This document shows, piece by piece, positions 20,024-31,588 of a stretch of DNA of 64,000 nucleotides. Below the pieces are notes generated by a model. That model worked only from the letters and a program-made list of their open reading frames with translations, was not told the DNA's origin and ran no database searches. The stretch comes from Vibrio sonorensis (lineage in GTDB: Bacteria; Pseudomonadota; Gammaproteobacteria; Enterobacterales; Vibrionaceae), in the NCBI RefSeq assembly GCF_001854765.1, contig NZ_LJJE01000035.1, positions 62,001 to 126,000 on the forward strand. Reading direction: 5' to 3'. Made by a program: the position numbers and the translations under genes. The first letter of the stretch is position 1, and each line of letters begins with the position of its first letter.

Positions 20024-20518
20024 TTACTCTTCGATGGTAGTGCCAGTGATGACGACTTCATCAAGAGGTACGTCTTGGTGCATGCCGTAAGAACCAGTAC
20101 TTACCCCTTTGATTTGGTTTACAACGTCCATGCCTTCAACAACTTCAGCAAAAACGCAGTAACCCCAACCGTCTAGACTTTCAGAACGGAAATCTAGGAA
20201 TGTGTTGTCATTGACGTTGATAAAGAACTGAGAGCTTGCAGAGTGCGGCTCCATTGTACGAGCCATTGCTAGCGTACCAGTTTTGTTGCTAAGGCCATTG
20301 TTAGCTTCATTTTTGATAGATGCACGAGTAGCTTTTTCACGTAGACCTGACTCCATGCCACCACCTTGAATCATGAAACCATCGATAACACGGTGGAAGA
20401 GTGTGTTGTCGTAGAAACCGTCGCGGCAGTATTGTAGGAAGTTTGCGCTAGTTTCTGGTGCTTTCTCTTCATTCAGTTGAATCTTGATGTCACCAAAGTT
20501 TGTGTGAAGGGTGATCAT
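20024..20518 (-). CDS. ppiB: Cytoplasmic peptidyl-prolyl isomerase B (cyclophilin)
   Basis: Cyclophilin-type proline isomerase of 164 aa, the same size as E. coli PpiB. There is no signal peptide, hence cytoplasmic. Catalytic-site motifs [30 protein letters not shown] and the loop before [10 protein letters not shown] are conserved. It lies upstream of lpxH in the same direction, and a terminator-like hairpin sits between them. Confidence 0.96.
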   Translation of the reverse strand: MITLHTNFGDIKIQLNEEKAPETSANFLQYCRDGFYDNTLFHRVIDGFMIQGGGMESGLREKATRASIKNEANNGLSNKTGTLAMARTMEPHSASSQFFINVNDNTFLDFRSESLDGWGYCVFAEVVEGMDVVNQIKGVSTGSYGMHQDVPLDEVVITGTTIEE

Positions 20519-20766
20519 GATTGTTTCCTTTACAGTATTTGTGGTTTTGGATTTGTCATTGTCGCGTTTAACGAACTTTGTCTTTCAAACGCAACACTCA
20601 CTAGATTCTAACGTAACTTTTTATACTTTTATATCCGAAAAGTTGATTAAGCTGGTATGCAAACGGGTTTGTTGAACATTTAATGCCCACTTCGGGGATT
20701 ACTTAGCTCTTGCATCTTGATATACTCAATCCCCATTTCGTTTCACCTGATATTTAGATAGAGATC

Positions 20767-22149
20767 ATGTTAAAAATATACAACTCGCTCACCAAACAGA
20801 AAGAGGAATTCAAACCAATCGAAGCCAACAAAGTTGGTATGTATGTTTGTGGGGTGACCATTTACGATCTCTGTCATATCGGTCATGGCAGAACGTTTGT
20901 TTCTTTTGATGTAGTTTCGCGCTACTTGCGCTACTTGGGTTATGACTTGACCTTTGTTCGCAACATTACTGATATTGATGACAAGATCATCAAGCGCGCA
21001 GCGGAAAATAACGAGTCTTGTGACGCGTTGACAGAGCGATTGATTGGCGAAATGCACGCCGATTTCGACGCGCTAAATATGAAGCGCCCAGATGTTGAGC
21101 CAAGAGCGACAGAATACATCACCGAGATTATTGAACTGGTTGAACGCCTAATTAAAAAGGGCTATGCATATGTTGCCGACAATGGTGACGTAATGTTTGA
21201 AGTGTCAGAGTTTGACGATTACGGAAAGCTGTCTAAGCAAGACCTCGACCAACTTCAAGCGGGTGCGAGAGTCGACATTGAAACGGCAAAACGCAGTCCT
21301 TTGGATTTTGTGCTTTGGAAAATGTCTAAACCAGGAGAGCCGACGTGGGAATCGCCTTGGGGACCAGGTCGTCCGGGTTGGCACATCGAATGTTCAGCGA
21401 TGAACTCGTCAATTCTTGGCAATCACTTTGACATTCACGGTGGCGGTTCAGATCTTCAGTTCCCTCACCACGAAAATGAAATTGCTCAGTCTTGCTGTGC
21501 TCATGACACCCAGTACGTCAATACTTGGATGCACAGTGGCATGGTGATGGTGGACAGAGAGAAGATGTCTAAATCCTTGGGCAACTTCTTTACTATTCGC
21601 GACGTGTTAGGACACTATGACGCAGAGACGGTACGTTACTTCCTTATGTCTGGTCACTACCGCAGCCAGCTAAACTACAGCGAAGAAAACTTGAATCAAG
21701 CACGCGCTTCGCTAGAGCGTCTATACACCTCACTGCGAGGTCTTGACTTAACGATTCCCGCTGCTGGTGGAGAAGAGTATATTTCTCGCTTTACGGCTGC
21801 AATGAACGACGACTTCAATACACCTGAAGCCTACTCAGTGCTGTTTGACCTTGCCCGTGAAGTAAACCGAATCAAAGGCGAAGACCTTGAAAAGGCGAGT
21901 GCACTAGGTTCGGTAATGCGCGAGCTAGCAGACGTTATCGGTATTCTCTACCAAGAACCAGAAGCTTTCCTAAAAGGCGACAGTGGAAACGATGACGAAG
22001 TTGCGGAAATCGAAGCTTTGATTAAATTGCGCAATGACAGCCGTGCGGCAAAAGATTGGGCTAACGCTGATATGGCGCGCGATAAGCTTAATGAAATGGG
22101 TATAGTGTTAGAAGATGGTCCAGAAGGGACCACTTGGCGTCGTAAGTAA
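20767..22149 (+). CDS. cysS: Cysteinyl-tRNA synthetase
   Basis: Class I synthetase of 460 aa that charges tRNA-Cys. It contains the HIGHGRT signature, the KMSKSLGN loop and the zinc ligands ([13 protein letters not shown] start, the Cys in HIECSAMN and the downstream FPHHENE histidines). A promoter region of 248 bases separates it from divergent ppiB. It is followed by a strong terminator. Confidence 0.97.
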   Translation: MLKIYNSLTKQKEEFKPIEANKVGMYVCGVTIYDLCHIGHGRTFVSFDVVSRYLRYLGYDLTFVRNITDIDDKIIKRAAENNESCDALTERLIGEMHADFDALNMKRPDVEPRATEYITEIIELVERLIKKGYAYVADNGDVMFEVSEFDDYGKLSKQDLDQLQAGARVDIETAKRSPLDFVLWKMSKPGEPTWESPWGPGRPGWHIECSAMNSSILGNHFDIHGGGSDLQFPHHENEIAQSCCAHDTQYVNTWMHSGMVMVDREKMSKSLGNFFTIRDVLGHYDAETVRYFLMSGHYRSQLNYSEENLNQARASLERLYTSLRGLDLTIPAAGGEEYISRFTAAMNDDFNTPEAYSVLFDLAREVNRIKGEDLEKASALGSVMRELADVIGILYQEPEAFLKGDSGNDDEVAEIEALIKLRNDSRAAKDWANADMARDKLNEMGIVLEDGPEGTTWRRK

Positions 22150-22158
22150 TATTTGTTT

Positions 22159-22197
22159 AAAGGGCTGCTTGCAGCCCTTTCTCTTTTTCTCTTTTTA
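22159..22197 (+). terminator. Terminator after cysS
   Basis: Ten-base arms (AAAGGGCTGC and GCAGCCCTTT) followed by a long T-rich tract. Confidence 0.9.
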
Positions 22198-22208
22198 AGG
22201 CAATTTCA

Positions 22209-22787
22209 GTGGCACAGATGTACTTCTATTACTCTGCGATGAACGCGGGTAAATCCACCACACTTTTACAATCATCCTTTAATTACCAAGAACGAGGTAT
22301 GAACCCACTTATCTTTACCGCAGCGCTAGATAATCGCTATGGAGTGGGTAAGGTAAGTTCGCGAATTGGCCTTCAATCTGAGGCTCAATTGTTTGGGTCT
22401 GATACTGATTTGTTCAAAGAGATAACGGCCCTAAACGACGTTGAGAAGCGTCACTGCATCTTAGTGGATGAGTGCCAGTTTCTCTCTAAGCAACAGGTTT
22501 ATCAACTGACTGAGGTCGTAGATAAGTTAAACATCCCAGTGCTTTGCTACGGCTTGCGCTCCGACTTTCAAGGTGAACTGTTTGAAGGAAGTCAGTACTT
22601 ATTGGCGTGGGCAGACAAGCTGATTGAGCTAAAGACGATTTGCCATTGCGGTCGTAAGGCGAACATGGTGATTCGAACCGATGAGCACGGCAACGCAATC
22701 AAGGAAGGGGATCAGGTTGCTATTGGTGGTAACGAGCGTTACGTTTCGGTTTGCCGACAGCACTATAAAGAGGCTCTGGGTAAATAG
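22209..22787 (+). CDS. tdk: Thymidine kinase (type II)
   Basis: Salvage enzyme that phosphorylates thymidine and deoxyuridine. It is 192 aa and starts at a GTG. The P-loop [11 protein letters not shown], the FVDECQ-like ILVDECQFL motif, the lasso region and zinc-binding cysteines (ICHCGRKAN and the VCRQHY pair) are all present. It is convergent with infA across a bidirectional terminator. Confidence 0.95.
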   Translation: MAQMYFYYSAMNAGKSTTLLQSSFNYQERGMNPLIFTAALDNRYGVGKVSSRIGLQSEAQLFGSDTDLFKEITALNDVEKRHCILVDECQFLSKQQVYQLTEVVDKLNIPVLCYGLRSDFQGELFEGSQYLLAWADKLIELKTICHCGRKANMVIRTDEHGNAIKEGDQVAIGGNERYVSVCRQHYKEALGK

Positions 22788-22813
22788 AGGTTTACCTGCG
22801 CTTCAATAGACGC

Positions 22814-22841
22814 AAAAAACGGAGCATGTGCTCCGTTTTTT
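22814..22841. terminator. Bidirectional terminator between tdk and infA
   Basis: CGGAGC and GCTCCG arms with A6 on one side and T6 on the other, placed between two convergent genes. Confidence 0.88.
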
Positions 22842-22862
22842 GTTGTATTCGAAAATCAGAGA

Positions 22863-23081
<219 letters not shown>

Positions 23082-23160
23082 TTAATCCTCTTTCTAAAAT
23101 GGATGTTTCAACGGTCGAACAGTGCCGTCAAAACCGAATTGTGTAAAGTTGGGGCGTATT

Positions 23161-23861
23161 CTACCCTTGCCAAGTTTGATTTACTAGCCTTTGATAACGC
23201 TGAAAGCGCACTTTGTAGTTCATGGCTGGGCATTCATCAATTTGATAACCAAGGTAAAGCCATTGTTTTCCTTGGGTTTTGCACAATTCTATTTGGTATA
23301 AAATCCCCAGCGTACCCAGTGAAATTGGTACATGGGGTCAAAAAAAGTGTAGAAGGCGCTCGCACTATTGGACATGATGTCTGTCACGGCAATGGCGATG
23401 AGTTTGTCGCCATCGTAAACGTGTAAATATTGGGTATTTAACCAGCCACATTGAGAAAATTGGTAAAATTCTTTTTTTCTGGGAGGGTACATAGTCCCCG
23501 TTGAATGCCTTTCTTCAATGTATCTCGAATAGAGATCAAACCATGTCGAGTCCAATTGTTCTCTTAATTCCCATCTCAGACCTTGAGACTTACCCAGCAG
23601 CCTTTTCTGACTTTTGCTGGGAAGAAAGTCGGGGATAGATATGCGAATGGCTTGGCAAGCACTACAAGAGTCGCAGTGGGGCTTATAGATGGTGTCTCCG
23701 CTTCGACGAAACCCATTGGCGAGTAATACTTCATAGCTGGAACCGCAGTGCATGGTTGCATCAAGCGCAACGGCAACGCGTTCCTTTCGCTCTGGCAAAT
23801 AGCTACAGCTATGGCTGTCAGTAAGGCCAATTCTAATCTGTTGTAAATCGGAGCTCATCAT
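23161..23861 (-). pseudogene. bpt: Aspartate/glutamate leucyltransferase Bpt, frameshifted
   Basis: Member of the arginyl-tRNA-protein transferase family that adds leucine to N-terminal Asp or Glu in the bacterial N-degron pathway, marking proteins for ClpS-ClpAP. The N-terminal cysteine region (CSYLP... KPHCDSCSACQAIRI) and ATE-type core (RYIEERHSTGTMYPP) are clear. The frame ends early at 23289. Adding one T to the TTT run at about 23322-23324 (coding strand) continues it as ...SLGTLGILYQIELCKTQ... to a stop at 23161, giving about 233 aa, the normal length. The start overlaps the aat stop by 4 bases. Confidence 0.93.
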
Positions 23862-24577
23862 ATTTCTTTAACTGGGCTGCTTAACCATTGAGATATAAAG
23901 CACTTTTCATTTATCGTTTTGTTCTTTAAGGATAGCAGGGATTTGAGAAAGTCTTCTCTTTCCATAGAAAAAGCCCCGAGAGAGGCAAGGTGATCATTCA
24001 TGATCTGGCAGTCAATTAACTGACCGCCACATTGGGAGAAGTGATGGCTGAAATACCATAGAGCAATTTTAGAGGCGTTGGTTTTTAGGCTGAACATGGA
24101 TTCACCGCAAAACAAGCCTCCAACGTTTATGCCGTACAATCCCCCAACAAGCTCATTCTCTTGCCATACTTCCACTGAGTGACAATGTCCCATACGAGCA
24201 AGCTTCTGATAAGCGTCAATCATGCTGGGAAGGATCCACGTCTCTTCAGCGCTTCGCGTTGAAGCACAAAGTTCTATCACTTGGTTTGTCGCGCGATTGA
24301 TTGAGACTCGGTACTGGGCTTTTCGCTGAAATTTTTTCACACTTTTAGCGGGTTTGAATGTCTTAGGATCAAAGACAGCGCGGGGAGCAGGGCTCCACCA
24401 AAGAATAGGTTCATTGGCGCTAAACCACGGAAAGATGCCTCGATGATAGGCGGCGAGAACTCTTTCTGGGCTTAAATCACCGCCAAAGGCGAGAAGACCG
24501 TTTGGATCGTCCAGTGCTTCGAAAGGTGAGGGGAACCAGTCTTTATCTTGAGTTAACTCGGTCAAATAAATAGCCAT
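23858..24577 (-). CDS. aat: Leucyl/phenylalanyl-tRNA-protein transferase
   Basis: N-degron enzyme that adds Leu or Phe from charged tRNA to proteins with N-terminal Arg or Lys, directing them to ClpAPS. The start is ATG 24577 (MAIYLTELTQDKDWFPSP), giving 239 aa; the longer frame upstream has no family support and would overlap the divergent gene. The signature motifs GLLAFGGDLSPERVLAAYHRGIFPWF and GGLYGINVGGLFCGESMFS are intact. It overlaps bpt in an ATGA arrangement, so the two are translationally coupled. Confidence 0.95.
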   Translation of the reverse strand: MAIYLTELTQDKDWFPSPFEALDDPNGLLAFGGDLSPERVLAAYHRGIFPWFSANEPILWWSPAPRAVFDPKTFKPAKSVKKFQRKAQYRVSINRATNQVIELCASTRSAEETWILPSMIDAYQKLARMGHCHSVEVWQENELVGGLYGINVGGLFCGESMFSLKTNASKIALWYFSHHFSQCGGQLIDCQIMNDHLASLGAFSMEREDFLKSLLSLKNKTINEKCFISQWLSSPVKEI

Positions 24578-24594
24578 ATACAGGAGAGCACAGT

Positions 24595-25056
24595 ATGCAA
24601 AAGAAATTATGGGTAGTGATCTTATTGATTTTTCCTCTCTTTGCCAATGCCGCGTATCAACGCAATCAGGCACGTCCAGTGAACCAGGTCGTATTTGGCC
24701 AAGTAGAAGCGGTGCGCTACATCACCCAGGAAGAAGTGATCCGTTCAGAACACAATGGTTGGCACACTTTTCTAGGGGCCGTGGTTGGCGGATTAATAGG
24801 CCATCAGTTTGGCGGAGGAAGTGGTAAGCAAGTAGCAACGGCTTCGGGAGCGATCATAGGAGCGGGGATAGCAAAGTCGAGTTCAGAAAGGGATTACCGC
24901 GTTGAATATCAGTTAGTTGAGCTGCTAATTCGAACAGAAAAAGACGAACTGATCAATGTCATACAAGATATGGATAACACTATGCTATTTAAAAGACAAG
25001 ATTCGGTGCGAATCCTCTATTTTGATGATGGGGTGCGCGTGGACAAAACTTTGTGA
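24595..25056 (+). CDS. Secreted glycine-zipper (SlyB-like) protein
   Basis: Protein of 153 aa with a signal peptide (cleavage near residue 19, FANA) and no lipobox cysteine. A glycine-zipper membrane segment follows at about residues 58-90 (GAVVGGLIGHQFGGGSGK and GAIIGAGIA), as in the 17-kDa antigen/SlyB family. The C-terminal half is beta-rich (VEYQLVELLIRTEKDELINVIQDM). It is probably an envelope-integrity protein. It is divergent from aat across only 17 bases. Confidence 0.78.
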   Translation: MQKKLWVVILLIFPLFANAAYQRNQARPVNQVVFGQVEAVRYITQEEVIRSEHNGWHTFLGAVVGGLIGHQFGGGSGKQVATASGAIIGAGIAKSSSERDYRVEYQLVELLIRTEKDELINVIQDMDNTMLFKRQDSVRILYFDDGVRVDKTL

Positions 25057-25167
25057 TAAAGCTCAATTTAGGGTGGTGTTGAAGAGCGAATTTCGATAGT
25101 CTGCTGGTACGAAGAATTATTGACGCTGCCCGTAGTGACGGCAGTGGATCAAGGACTATCAACTTTA

Positions 25168-26448
25168 ATGGAAAGCCTTACGTTACAACCTATTTCTAAA
25201 GTCTCTGGTCAGGTAAATTTACCTGGCTCAAAAAGTGTATCTAACCGTGCATTGCTCCTAGCGGCACTGGCAAAGGGCACGACTCGTCTAACTAATCTTC
25301 TCGACAGTGATGACATTCGTCATATGTTGAATGCATTGACCAAACTCGGCGTAAACTATCGCCTTTCCGACGATAAAACTGTTTGCGAAGTGGAAGGTTT
25401 AGGCCGTCCATTCTCTGTGCAAGAATCGGCAGAGTTATTTTTGGGCAATGCGGGTACTGCAATGCGACCTTTGGCTGCGGCTCTGTGCCTTGGTGAAGGT
25501 CAGTACGTACTGACTGGCGAACCCCGAATGAAGGAACGCCCAATTGGTCATTTGGTTGAAGCTCTGCGCCAAGCGGGAGCTGAAGTGAGTTATTTAGAAA
25601 ATGAAAACTACCCGCCACTTAAAATTCAGGGCACTGGCCTTAAAGGCGGTGAGGTTTCCATTGATGGTTCAATTTCCAGTCAGTTTTTAACTGCATTTTT
25701 GATGTCTGCGCCTTTGGCCGAAAGTGACGTCACGATTAATATCGTTGGTGATTTGGTTTCTAAACCTTATATCGATATTACGTTGCACATCATGCAGCAG
25801 TTTGGTGTGGAAGTAGAGAACCAAAACTATCAACGCTTTGTTATTCAAGCGGGACAATCTTACCAGTCTCCGGGTGACTTTTTGGTTGAAGGTGATGCTT
25901 CATCGGCATCGTACTTTTTAGCCGCCGCAGCGATCAAAGGCGGAGAAATTAAAGTGACGGGAATTGGTAAAAAGAGCATCCAAGGCGATGTTCAGTTTGC
26001 GGATGCACTGGAAAAAATGGGTGCGGAAATCGAGTGGGGTGATGACTATGTAACGGCAAGAGCGGGTGAGCTTACCGCTGTTGATATGGACTTCAACCAC
26101 ATTCCTGATGCTGCGATGACAATTGCGACCACCGCACTTTTTGCCAAGGGTACTACTGCGATCAGAAACGTGTACAACTGGCGAGTAAAAGAGACCGACA
26201 GGCTGTCAGCGATGGCGACTGAGCTACGCAAAGTTGGGGCTGAGGTAGAAGAGGGTGAAGACTATATTATTGTTACCCCACCAGAGACGTTAACCCATGC
26301 TGCAATCGACACTTACGACGATCACCGTATGGCTATGTGTTTCTCTTTGGTTGCACTGAGCGATACGCCGGTTACTATCAATGATCCAGGCTGTACTTCA
26401 AAGACCTTCCCTGACTATTTTGACAAGCTTAAGTCACTGAGTCAGTAG
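25168..26448 (+). CDS. aroA: 3-phosphoshikimate 1-carboxyvinyltransferase (EPSP synthase)
   Basis: Sixth step of the shikimate pathway, joining shikimate-3-phosphate and PEP. ATG 25168 ([20 protein letters not shown]) gives 426 aa, the normal size for class I. It contains the [28 protein letters not shown] and [11 protein letters not shown] motifs. An AAGGA ribosome site lies in the right place. It is followed by a clear terminator and does not overlap its neighbours. Confidence 0.96.
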   Translation: MESLTLQPISKVSGQVNLPGSKSVSNRALLLAALAKGTTRLTNLLDSDDIRHMLNALTKLGVNYRLSDDKTVCEVEGLGRPFSVQESAELFLGNAGTAMRPLAAALCLGEGQYVLTGEPRMKERPIGHLVEALRQAGAEVSYLENENYPPLKIQGTGLKGGEVSIDGSISSQFLTAFLMSAPLAESDVTINIVGDLVSKPYIDITLHIMQQFGVEVENQNYQRFVIQAGQSYQSPGDFLVEGDASSASYFLAAAAIKGGEIKVTGIGKKSIQGDVQFADALEKMGAEIEWGDDYVTARAGELTAVDMDFNHIPDAAMTIATTALFAKGTTAIRNVYNWRVKETDRLSAMATELRKVGAEVEEGEDYIIVTPPETLTHAAIDTYDDHRMAMCFSLVALSDTPVTINDPGCTSKTFPDYFDKLKSLSQ

Positions 26449-26466
26449 GTATTCGCTCAAAAATAA

Positions 26467-26492
26467 AAGCTTGCCATCGGCAAGCTTTTTTA
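26467..26492. terminator. Terminator after aroA
   Basis: AAAGCTTGCC and GGCAAGCTTT arms with an ATC loop and a T run downstream. Confidence 0.9.
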
Positions 26493-26565
26493 ATGGGAAA
26501 ACGTAAGATAGATAAACCCCTAAACTAGAGTGGGGTTTGTCGTGACGGATGCGAAGGCGCCAGGG

Positions 26566-26817
26566 TTACTCACCTTGCAGGGTAAATTCTTTTGATAGGT
26601 GATGGGCCAGATACTTAAACATGTTAAAAACCGCGGTTGTGTTGGTAGTAGGCAATCCATTGTCGTCTAGAAAGTAGTTGCCTTTAAAAACTAATACGCC
26701 TTCTTTTTCCTCGACTGAATCAGCGCGCATGCCTTCAATGTAGTCATCGTGCTCTTGGATAATCTGATTGGCAATTAGCAGCAGATCGAAAGTTGAGATG
26801 GTTTTTTTGTCGCTCAT
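26566..26817 (-). CDS. yciN: YciN family (DUF2498) protein
   Basis: An 83-aa protein similar to E. coli YciN (82-83 aa). The block VLVFKGNYFLDDNGLPTTNT with the FNMFKYLAHHLS helix is characteristic. Function is unknown. I start it at the ATG at 26817; the longer frame to 26874 has no match. In E. coli the gene also sits next to topA. It is divergent from topA across a 373-base gap. Confidence 0.85.
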   Translation of the reverse strand: MSDKKTISTFDLLLIANQIIQEHDDYIEGMRADSVEEKEGVLVFKGNYFLDDNGLPTTNTTAVFNMFKYLAHHLSKEFTLQGE

Positions 26818-27190
26818 AACGGTTCTCTTTTCTTTAAACTGCATCGATTGTATTTGTGAAATGAGAAATTTCAATCACATATTCTGCTCGTGTTTTGTGA
26901 TCCGCGGCTTAAATTTGTTCTATGCTCTTTTGGTCGAAGAAAGGTCACATATAGTATGTGGCCTCTTTGGCAGTCCCAAGTTTTCACGAGAGCAAAAAAC
27001 GAAAAAATCCTATTCCTTGAGAATGTTTGGGCAATCACTGGCAGGCGATGATTTGTCGACCAGTCAGATTTTATTTTAAAAAAAGATATTGATCTTCTTC
27101 GATTCTCGCTCAATAGTAAAAAAAGAAGCAATATTTGAAGTATGTTGTTCGATAAAATCGCAACAATGATAAAGGGCATTTGAGTCAACT
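26818..27190. other. 373-base yciN-topA intergenic region
   Basis: No supported gene. Two possible open frames here (one on each strand, about 100 codons) have unnatural composition and no family match, so I discount them. A 9-base inverted repeat (one G-U pair) lies at 26943-26963, and a TGAAAT-GAGA-ATTTCA repeat near 26855-26879. The last 60 bases before topA are A/T-rich, as expected for a supercoiling-sensitive promoter; that interpretation is from known topA biology. Confidence 0.5.
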
Positions 27191-29821
27191 ATGGGTAAGT
27201 CACTCGTTATTGTCGAGTCTCCAGCGAAAGCGAAGACCATCAATAAATATCTGGGCAAAGACTTTATTGTTAAGTCCAGCGTAGGCCATGTGCGTGATCT
27301 GCCTACTGCAGGTCAAAGTACAGGGCAAAAAGCCGCCGCCGTATCCACTAAGGGATTAAGTGCAGAAGAAAAAGCGCGAATTAAAAAAGAGAAAGACCGC
27401 AAAGCACTGATCAAAAAGATGGGCATTGACCCTTACGACGGTTGGGAAGCAAATTATCAAGTTCTGCCCGGCAAAGAAAAAGTCGTGGCGGAGCTACAAA
27501 AGCTCGCAAAAGACGCGGATAGCGTCTACCTAGCAACCGATTTGGATCGCGAGGGAGAGGCTATCGCTTGGCACCTTCGTGAGATCATCGGTGGCGATGA
27601 GGAGCGATATAAACGCGTTGTATTTAACGAGATCACCAAAAATGCGATTCAGCAGGCTTTCGAAAAACCGGGCGAGCTGAGCATGGATGGCGTAAACGCC
27701 CAGCAAGCACGTCGCTTTATGGACCGTGTTGTTGGCTTTATGGTGTCCCCACTGCTTTGGAAAAAGGTGGCTCGTGGGCTTTCAGCAGGTCGTGTTCAAT
27801 CGGTTGCGGTCAAACTACTGGTAGAGCGCGAGCGTCAAATCAAGGCGTTTATTCCTGAAGAGTTTTGGGATATCCATGCGGATACAAAAACTCAGGACAA
27901 AAATGATTTTCGCCTGCTAGTTGCGCAGAAAGATGGCGTAGCGTTTAAGCCTACTAATCAGACAGAAGCAGAAGCGGCGGTATCTGTGCTCAATGCGGCG
28001 CGCTATGAAGTGTGTAAGCGCGAAGACCGCCCAACGAGCAGTAAGCCTTCGGCACCATTTATAACTTCGACGCTTCAGCAAGCGGCGAGTACGCGACTGG
28101 GCTACGGCGTTAAGAAAACCATGATGCTAGCTCAACGCCTATACGAGGCGGGCTATATCACTTATATGCGTACTGACTCAACGAACTTGAGTGCGGAGGC
28201 CGTTGACGCTGTTCGCGACATGATCGTTAGTGATTTTGGCGATGCGTATCTCCCAGCAAAACCAAACAAATACGGCAGCAAAGAGGGAGCTCAAGAGGCG
28301 CACGAAGCGATTCGCCCTTCTGACGTGAGTGTCAAAGCAGACGACCTACAAGGTATGGAAGCTGATGCTCATAAGCTGTATGCACTTATTTGGAATCAGT
28401 TTGTTGCTTGTCAAATGACACCAGCAAAATACGATTCGACCACCGTCAGTGTTAAAGCCGATGAATATACGCTAAAAGCGAAAGGTCGCATCCTTAAGTT
28501 TGATGGTTGGACTCGTGTTCAACGTCCACTGGGTAAAAACGAAGATCAAATTCTCCCAGCCGTGCAGGTAGGAGATACGGTCGAGCTTGTAGCCCTAGAC
28601 CCTAAGCAGCACTTTACTAAGCCACCTGCGCGCTTTACCGAAGCCGCGTTGGTTAAAGAACTGGAAAAACGTGGTATTGGTCGTCCTTCAACCTACGCTT
28701 CTATCATTTCAACGATTCAAGATCGCGGTTATGTAAAAGTCGATCAGCGTCGATTCTATGCAGAAAAAATGGGTGAAATCGTTACCGACCGATTGGATGA
28801 AAGTTTTATCGATCTGATGAACTTTGATTTCACCGCGCGTATGGAAGAGAAGCTTGACCAGATCGCTGATGGCGAAGCGAATTGGAAGAAAGTACTCGAT
28901 AACTTCTTCTCTGACTTTACTGGTGATCTAGAAAAAGCGGAGCAAGATGAAGAGCACGGCGGTATGAAGCCAAATCATATCGTAGTGACTGATATCGAGT
29001 GTCCAACTTGTGGTCGTCCGATGGGGATTAGAACCGCTTCTACCGGTGTTTTCTTAGGTTGTACGGGTTACGCTTTACCACCAAAAGAGCGTTGTAAAAC
29101 CACTATTAACCTCGGCGATGAAGAGGGCATCATCAACGTTCTTGAAGAAGATGTTGAAACTGCTGCTCTTCGTGCTAAAAAGCGTTGTCCGATTTGTGAA
29201 ACGGCAATGGACGCTTATCTAATTGACGAAAAGCGCAAACTTCACGTATGTGGTAACAACCCTAATTGTGAAGGCTATATCGTTGAAAAAGGCGAGTTTA
29301 AGTTAAAAGGCTATGATGGCCCTGTTGTTGAGTGTGACAAGTGCGGCTCTGACATGGTGTTGAAAAACGGTCGTTTTGGTAAATACATGGCATGTACAGA
29401 TGAGAGCTGTACCAATACTCGCAAGATCCTCAAAAATGGCGAGGTTGCGCCACCAAAAGAAGATCCGGTTCACCTTCCAGAGCTTGCTTGTGAAAACTCA
29501 GAAGCCTACTTCGTATTGCGCGATGGTGCATCAGGACTGTTCTTGGCGGCTAGCACGTTCCCGAAATCTCGTGAAACGCGCGCTCCACTTGTAGAAGAGT
29601 TAGCTCGATTCAAAGATCGCATATCGCCTAAGTTCCATTATTTGGCAGATGCGCCAACCCACGACCCAGATGGAAGACCAACGGTTGTTCGCTTTAGTCG
29701 CAAATCGAAAGAGAACTACGTACGTTCAGAAATTGATGGCAAGCCTTCTGGTTGGACTGGTCTGTACATTGACGGTAAATGGGAAATTACCGACAAACGC
29801 AAAAAGCCAAAAGCAAAATAG
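27191..29821 (+). CDS. topA: DNA topoisomerase I
   Basis: Type IA topoisomerase that relaxes negative supercoils. It is 876 aa. A TOPRIM domain ([26 protein letters not shown]) is followed by the central gate with the active-site tyrosine in [10 protein letters not shown], and a C-terminal run of zinc ribbons (tetracysteine motifs such as [26 protein letters not shown]). The length matches the E. coli enzyme (865 aa). It ends in a terminator that also serves the convergent pykA. Confidence 0.97.
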   Translation: MGKSLVIVESPAKAKTINKYLGKDFIVKSSVGHVRDLPTAGQSTGQKAAAVSTKGLSAEEKARIKKEKDRKALIKKMGIDPYDGWEANYQVLPGKEKVVAELQKLAKDADSVYLATDLDREGEAIAWHLREIIGGDEERYKRVVFNEITKNAIQQAFEKPGELSMDGVNAQQARRFMDRVVGFMVSPLLWKKVARGLSAGRVQSVAVKLLVERERQIKAFIPEEFWDIHADTKTQDKNDFRLLVAQKDGVAFKPTNQTEAEAAVSVLNAARYEVCKREDRPTSSKPSAPFITSTLQQAASTRLGYGVKKTMMLAQRLYEAGYITYMRTDSTNLSAEAVDAVRDMIVSDFGDAYLPAKPNKYGSKEGAQEAHEAIRPSDVSVKADDLQGMEADAHKLYALIWNQFVACQMTPAKYDSTTVSVKADEYTLKAKGRILKFDGWTRVQRPLGKNEDQILPAVQVGDTVELVALDPKQHFTKPPARFTEAALVKELEKRGIGRPSTYASIISTIQDRGYVKVDQRRFYAEKMGEIVTDRLDESFIDLMNFDFTARMEEKLDQIADGEANWKKVLDNFFSDFTGDLEKAEQDEEHGGMKPNHIVVTDIECPTCGRPMGIRTASTGVFLGCTGYALPPKERCKTTINLGDEEGIINVLEEDVETAALRAKKRCPICETAMDAYLIDEKRKLHVCGNNPNCEGYIVEKGEFKLKGYDGPVVECDKCGSDMVLKNGRFGKYMACTDESCTNTRKILKNGEVAPPKEDPVHLPELACENSEAYFVLRDGASGLFLAASTFPKSRETRAPLVEELARFKDRISPKFHYLADAPTHDPDGRPTVVRFSRKSKENYVRSEIDGKPSGWTGLYIDGKWEITDKRKKPKAK

Positions 29822-29823
29822 CA

Positions 29824-29850
29824 AAAAGCCAGTCGCGAGACTGGCTTTTC
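29824..29850. terminator. Bidirectional terminator between topA and pykA
   Basis: AAAAGCCAGTC and GACTGGCTTTT arms with a GCGA loop, T-rich on both sides. Confidence 0.9.
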
Positions 29851-29868
29851 TCTTTTCTATAGACTGAT

Positions 29869-31311
29869 CTACGCAGATAGAATACGCATGCAGTTGGTTG
29901 AACCAACGACATCCATTACGTCGCCTTGGGTCGTTATGACCAGATCGCCACTGTCGAGCAAACCTTTCTGTTTTAGCGCTTCAACTGCAGCTTTGGCAGT
30001 GGATAACCCCGCATCGCCATTAGAATCGAAGTAGACGGGAAATACGCCGCGATACAGAGCGATTCGATTCAAGGTTGATTCATTTCTCGATAACGCAAAG
30101 ATGGGAAGACCAGAACTCAAGCGAGACATCATAAGAGCGGTGCGGCCCGATTCTGTTAAAGTGATGATACCTTTCACTCCGCGCATGTGGTTAGCCGCAA
30201 ACATGGTCGACATGGCTATGGTCTCTTCTGCGGTTTCAAACACGTGGTCCATTCGATAGCTTGAACGGTTGATCGATGCCATCTTTTCCGCGCCCACACA
30301 CACATCGGCCATTGAACGAACGGTCTCCAGAGGGTATTTCCCAGCCGCCGTTTCACCAGATAGCATAACGGCATCAGTGCCGTCTAATACCGCATTGGCA
30401 ACGTCCATGACTTCTGCCCGTGTCGGCATCGGGTTTTCCATCATTGACTCCATCATTTGTGTTGCGGTGATAACGGTTCGGTTTAAGCTTCTAGCGCGGC
30501 GAATAAGCTGCTTTTGTACACCGACGAGTTCGGGGTCTCCAATTTCGACTCCTAGGTCACCACGAGCGACCATAACCGCGTCAGAGGCATAGATGATATC
30601 GTCGATGTTCTCTTCTGTCGCAACGGTCTCTGCGCGCTCTACCTTGGCGACTAGCTTAGCCTCTAGCCCAGCATCGCGAGCTAAACGTCTCGCGTACTTC
30701 ATATCTTCGCCATTGCGCGGGAAAGAAACCGCGAGATAGTCAACCTTAAGTTCTGCGGCCAATAAAATATCGCGCTTGTCTTTTTCAGTAAGTGCGTCTG
30801 CCGACAAGCCGCCACCCTTTTTGTTTATCCCTTTGTTGTTTGACAGGGCACCGCCAATCGTAACAGTCGTGTGAACTTGGCTACCACTCACGCCTGTTAC
30901 TCTTAGTTGAACGCGTCCATCGTCGAGAAGAAGAGTATCACCGGCTGAGACATCTTGAGGGAGTTCTTTGTAGTCCAAACCCACGGCTTTGTTGTCCCCT
31001 TGGCCTGCGGGAAGTTCGCTATCTAAAGTAAAAGCATCCCCTTCGTTAAGGGTGACTTTACCTTCTTTGAAGGTGGAAACTCGAATTTTGGGGCCCTGTA
31101 AATCCCCAAGTATCGCAATATGTGTTCCTAGGGTCGCTGCAATGTTGCGAACTCGATTGGCTCTTTGCTTGTGATCTTCAGGTGTGCCGTGAGAAAAGTT
31201 CATACGAACGACATTCGCGCCGGCCTTAATGATCGATTCTAATATTCCCTCTGGGTCGGTCGAAGGCCCGAGTGTAGTAACAATTTTTGTTCTTCTCTGA
31301 ATAGAGGTCAT
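29869..31311 (-). CDS. pykA: Pyruvate kinase (PykA type)
   Basis: Converts PEP and ADP to pyruvate and ATP. It is 480 aa, closer in length and sequence to E. coli PykA (480 aa) than PykF (470 aa). Markers are [39 protein letters not shown], the barrel motif [16 protein letters not shown]-type helix and the C-terminal allosteric domain. The neighbour upstream on the other strand is an Mlc-type ROK regulator. A HexR-like box lies in the gap, consistent with control by the central-carbon regulator. Confidence 0.94.
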   Translation of the reverse strand: MTSIQRRTKIVTTLGPSTDPEGILESIIKAGANVVRMNFSHGTPEDHKQRANRVRNIAATLGTHIAILGDLQGPKIRVSTFKEGKVTLNEGDAFTLDSELPAGQGDNKAVGLDYKELPQDVSAGDTLLLDDGRVQLRVTGVSGSQVHTTVTIGGALSNNKGINKKGGGLSADALTEKDKRDILLAAELKVDYLAVSFPRNGEDMKYARRLARDAGLEAKLVAKVERAETVATEENIDDIIYASDAVMVARGDLGVEIGDPELVGVQKQLIRRARSLNRTVITATQMMESMMENPMPTRAEVMDVANAVLDGTDAVMLSGETAAGKYPLETVRSMADVCVGAEKMASINRSSYRMDHVFETAEETIAMSTMFAANHMRGVKGIITLTESGRTALMMSRLSSGLPIFALSRNESTLNRIALYRGVFPVYFDSNGDAGLSTAKAAVEALKQKGLLDSGDLVITTQGDVMDVVGSTNCMRILSA

Positions 31312-31461
31312 GCTGCTCTCCTTGGTATCGCATTGAGTAAAGTATACGCGAGTTAAACGAGAATGCAGTGGTTGGAACGTTTTAATAACGAAAGAAAAAA
31401 CCGAGTAGCAGAAGATATTTGATTGCGCAAAAAAACAACGTTATAGATGGAGGAAATCCTT

Positions 31462-31476
31462 CGTAATATGACTACA
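31462..31476. promoter_or_regulatory. Possible HexR operator
   Basis: CGTAATATGACTACA resembles the HexR palindrome reported for gammaproteobacteria (TGTAATTAAATTACA), with roughly 10 of 15 positions matching by eye. It lies 151 bases upstream of the pykA start. HexR control of pykA is described in Vibrionales and Shewanella; the site here is an inference. Confidence 0.35.
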
Positions 31477-31588
31477 AACACAAACATCTATGTTTAACCG
31501 TGATTCTTGTCACGGCGATTTATCAAAGGCCTTCACAATTACTTCGCAAAGTAAAAAAATTAGTCGTCGTTGAATTTCGGAGCACTCT

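Noticed and set aside
26855..26879. TGTGA ... TCACA pair resembling a CRP site
   Set aside because: The two half-sites are 15 bases apart instead of 6, so they cannot form a CRP operator.
26768..27188. Two overlapping frames of about 100 codons in the yciN-topA gap
   Set aside because: They lie on opposite strands, match no family and have unlikely residue composition. The stretch is better read as promoter region.
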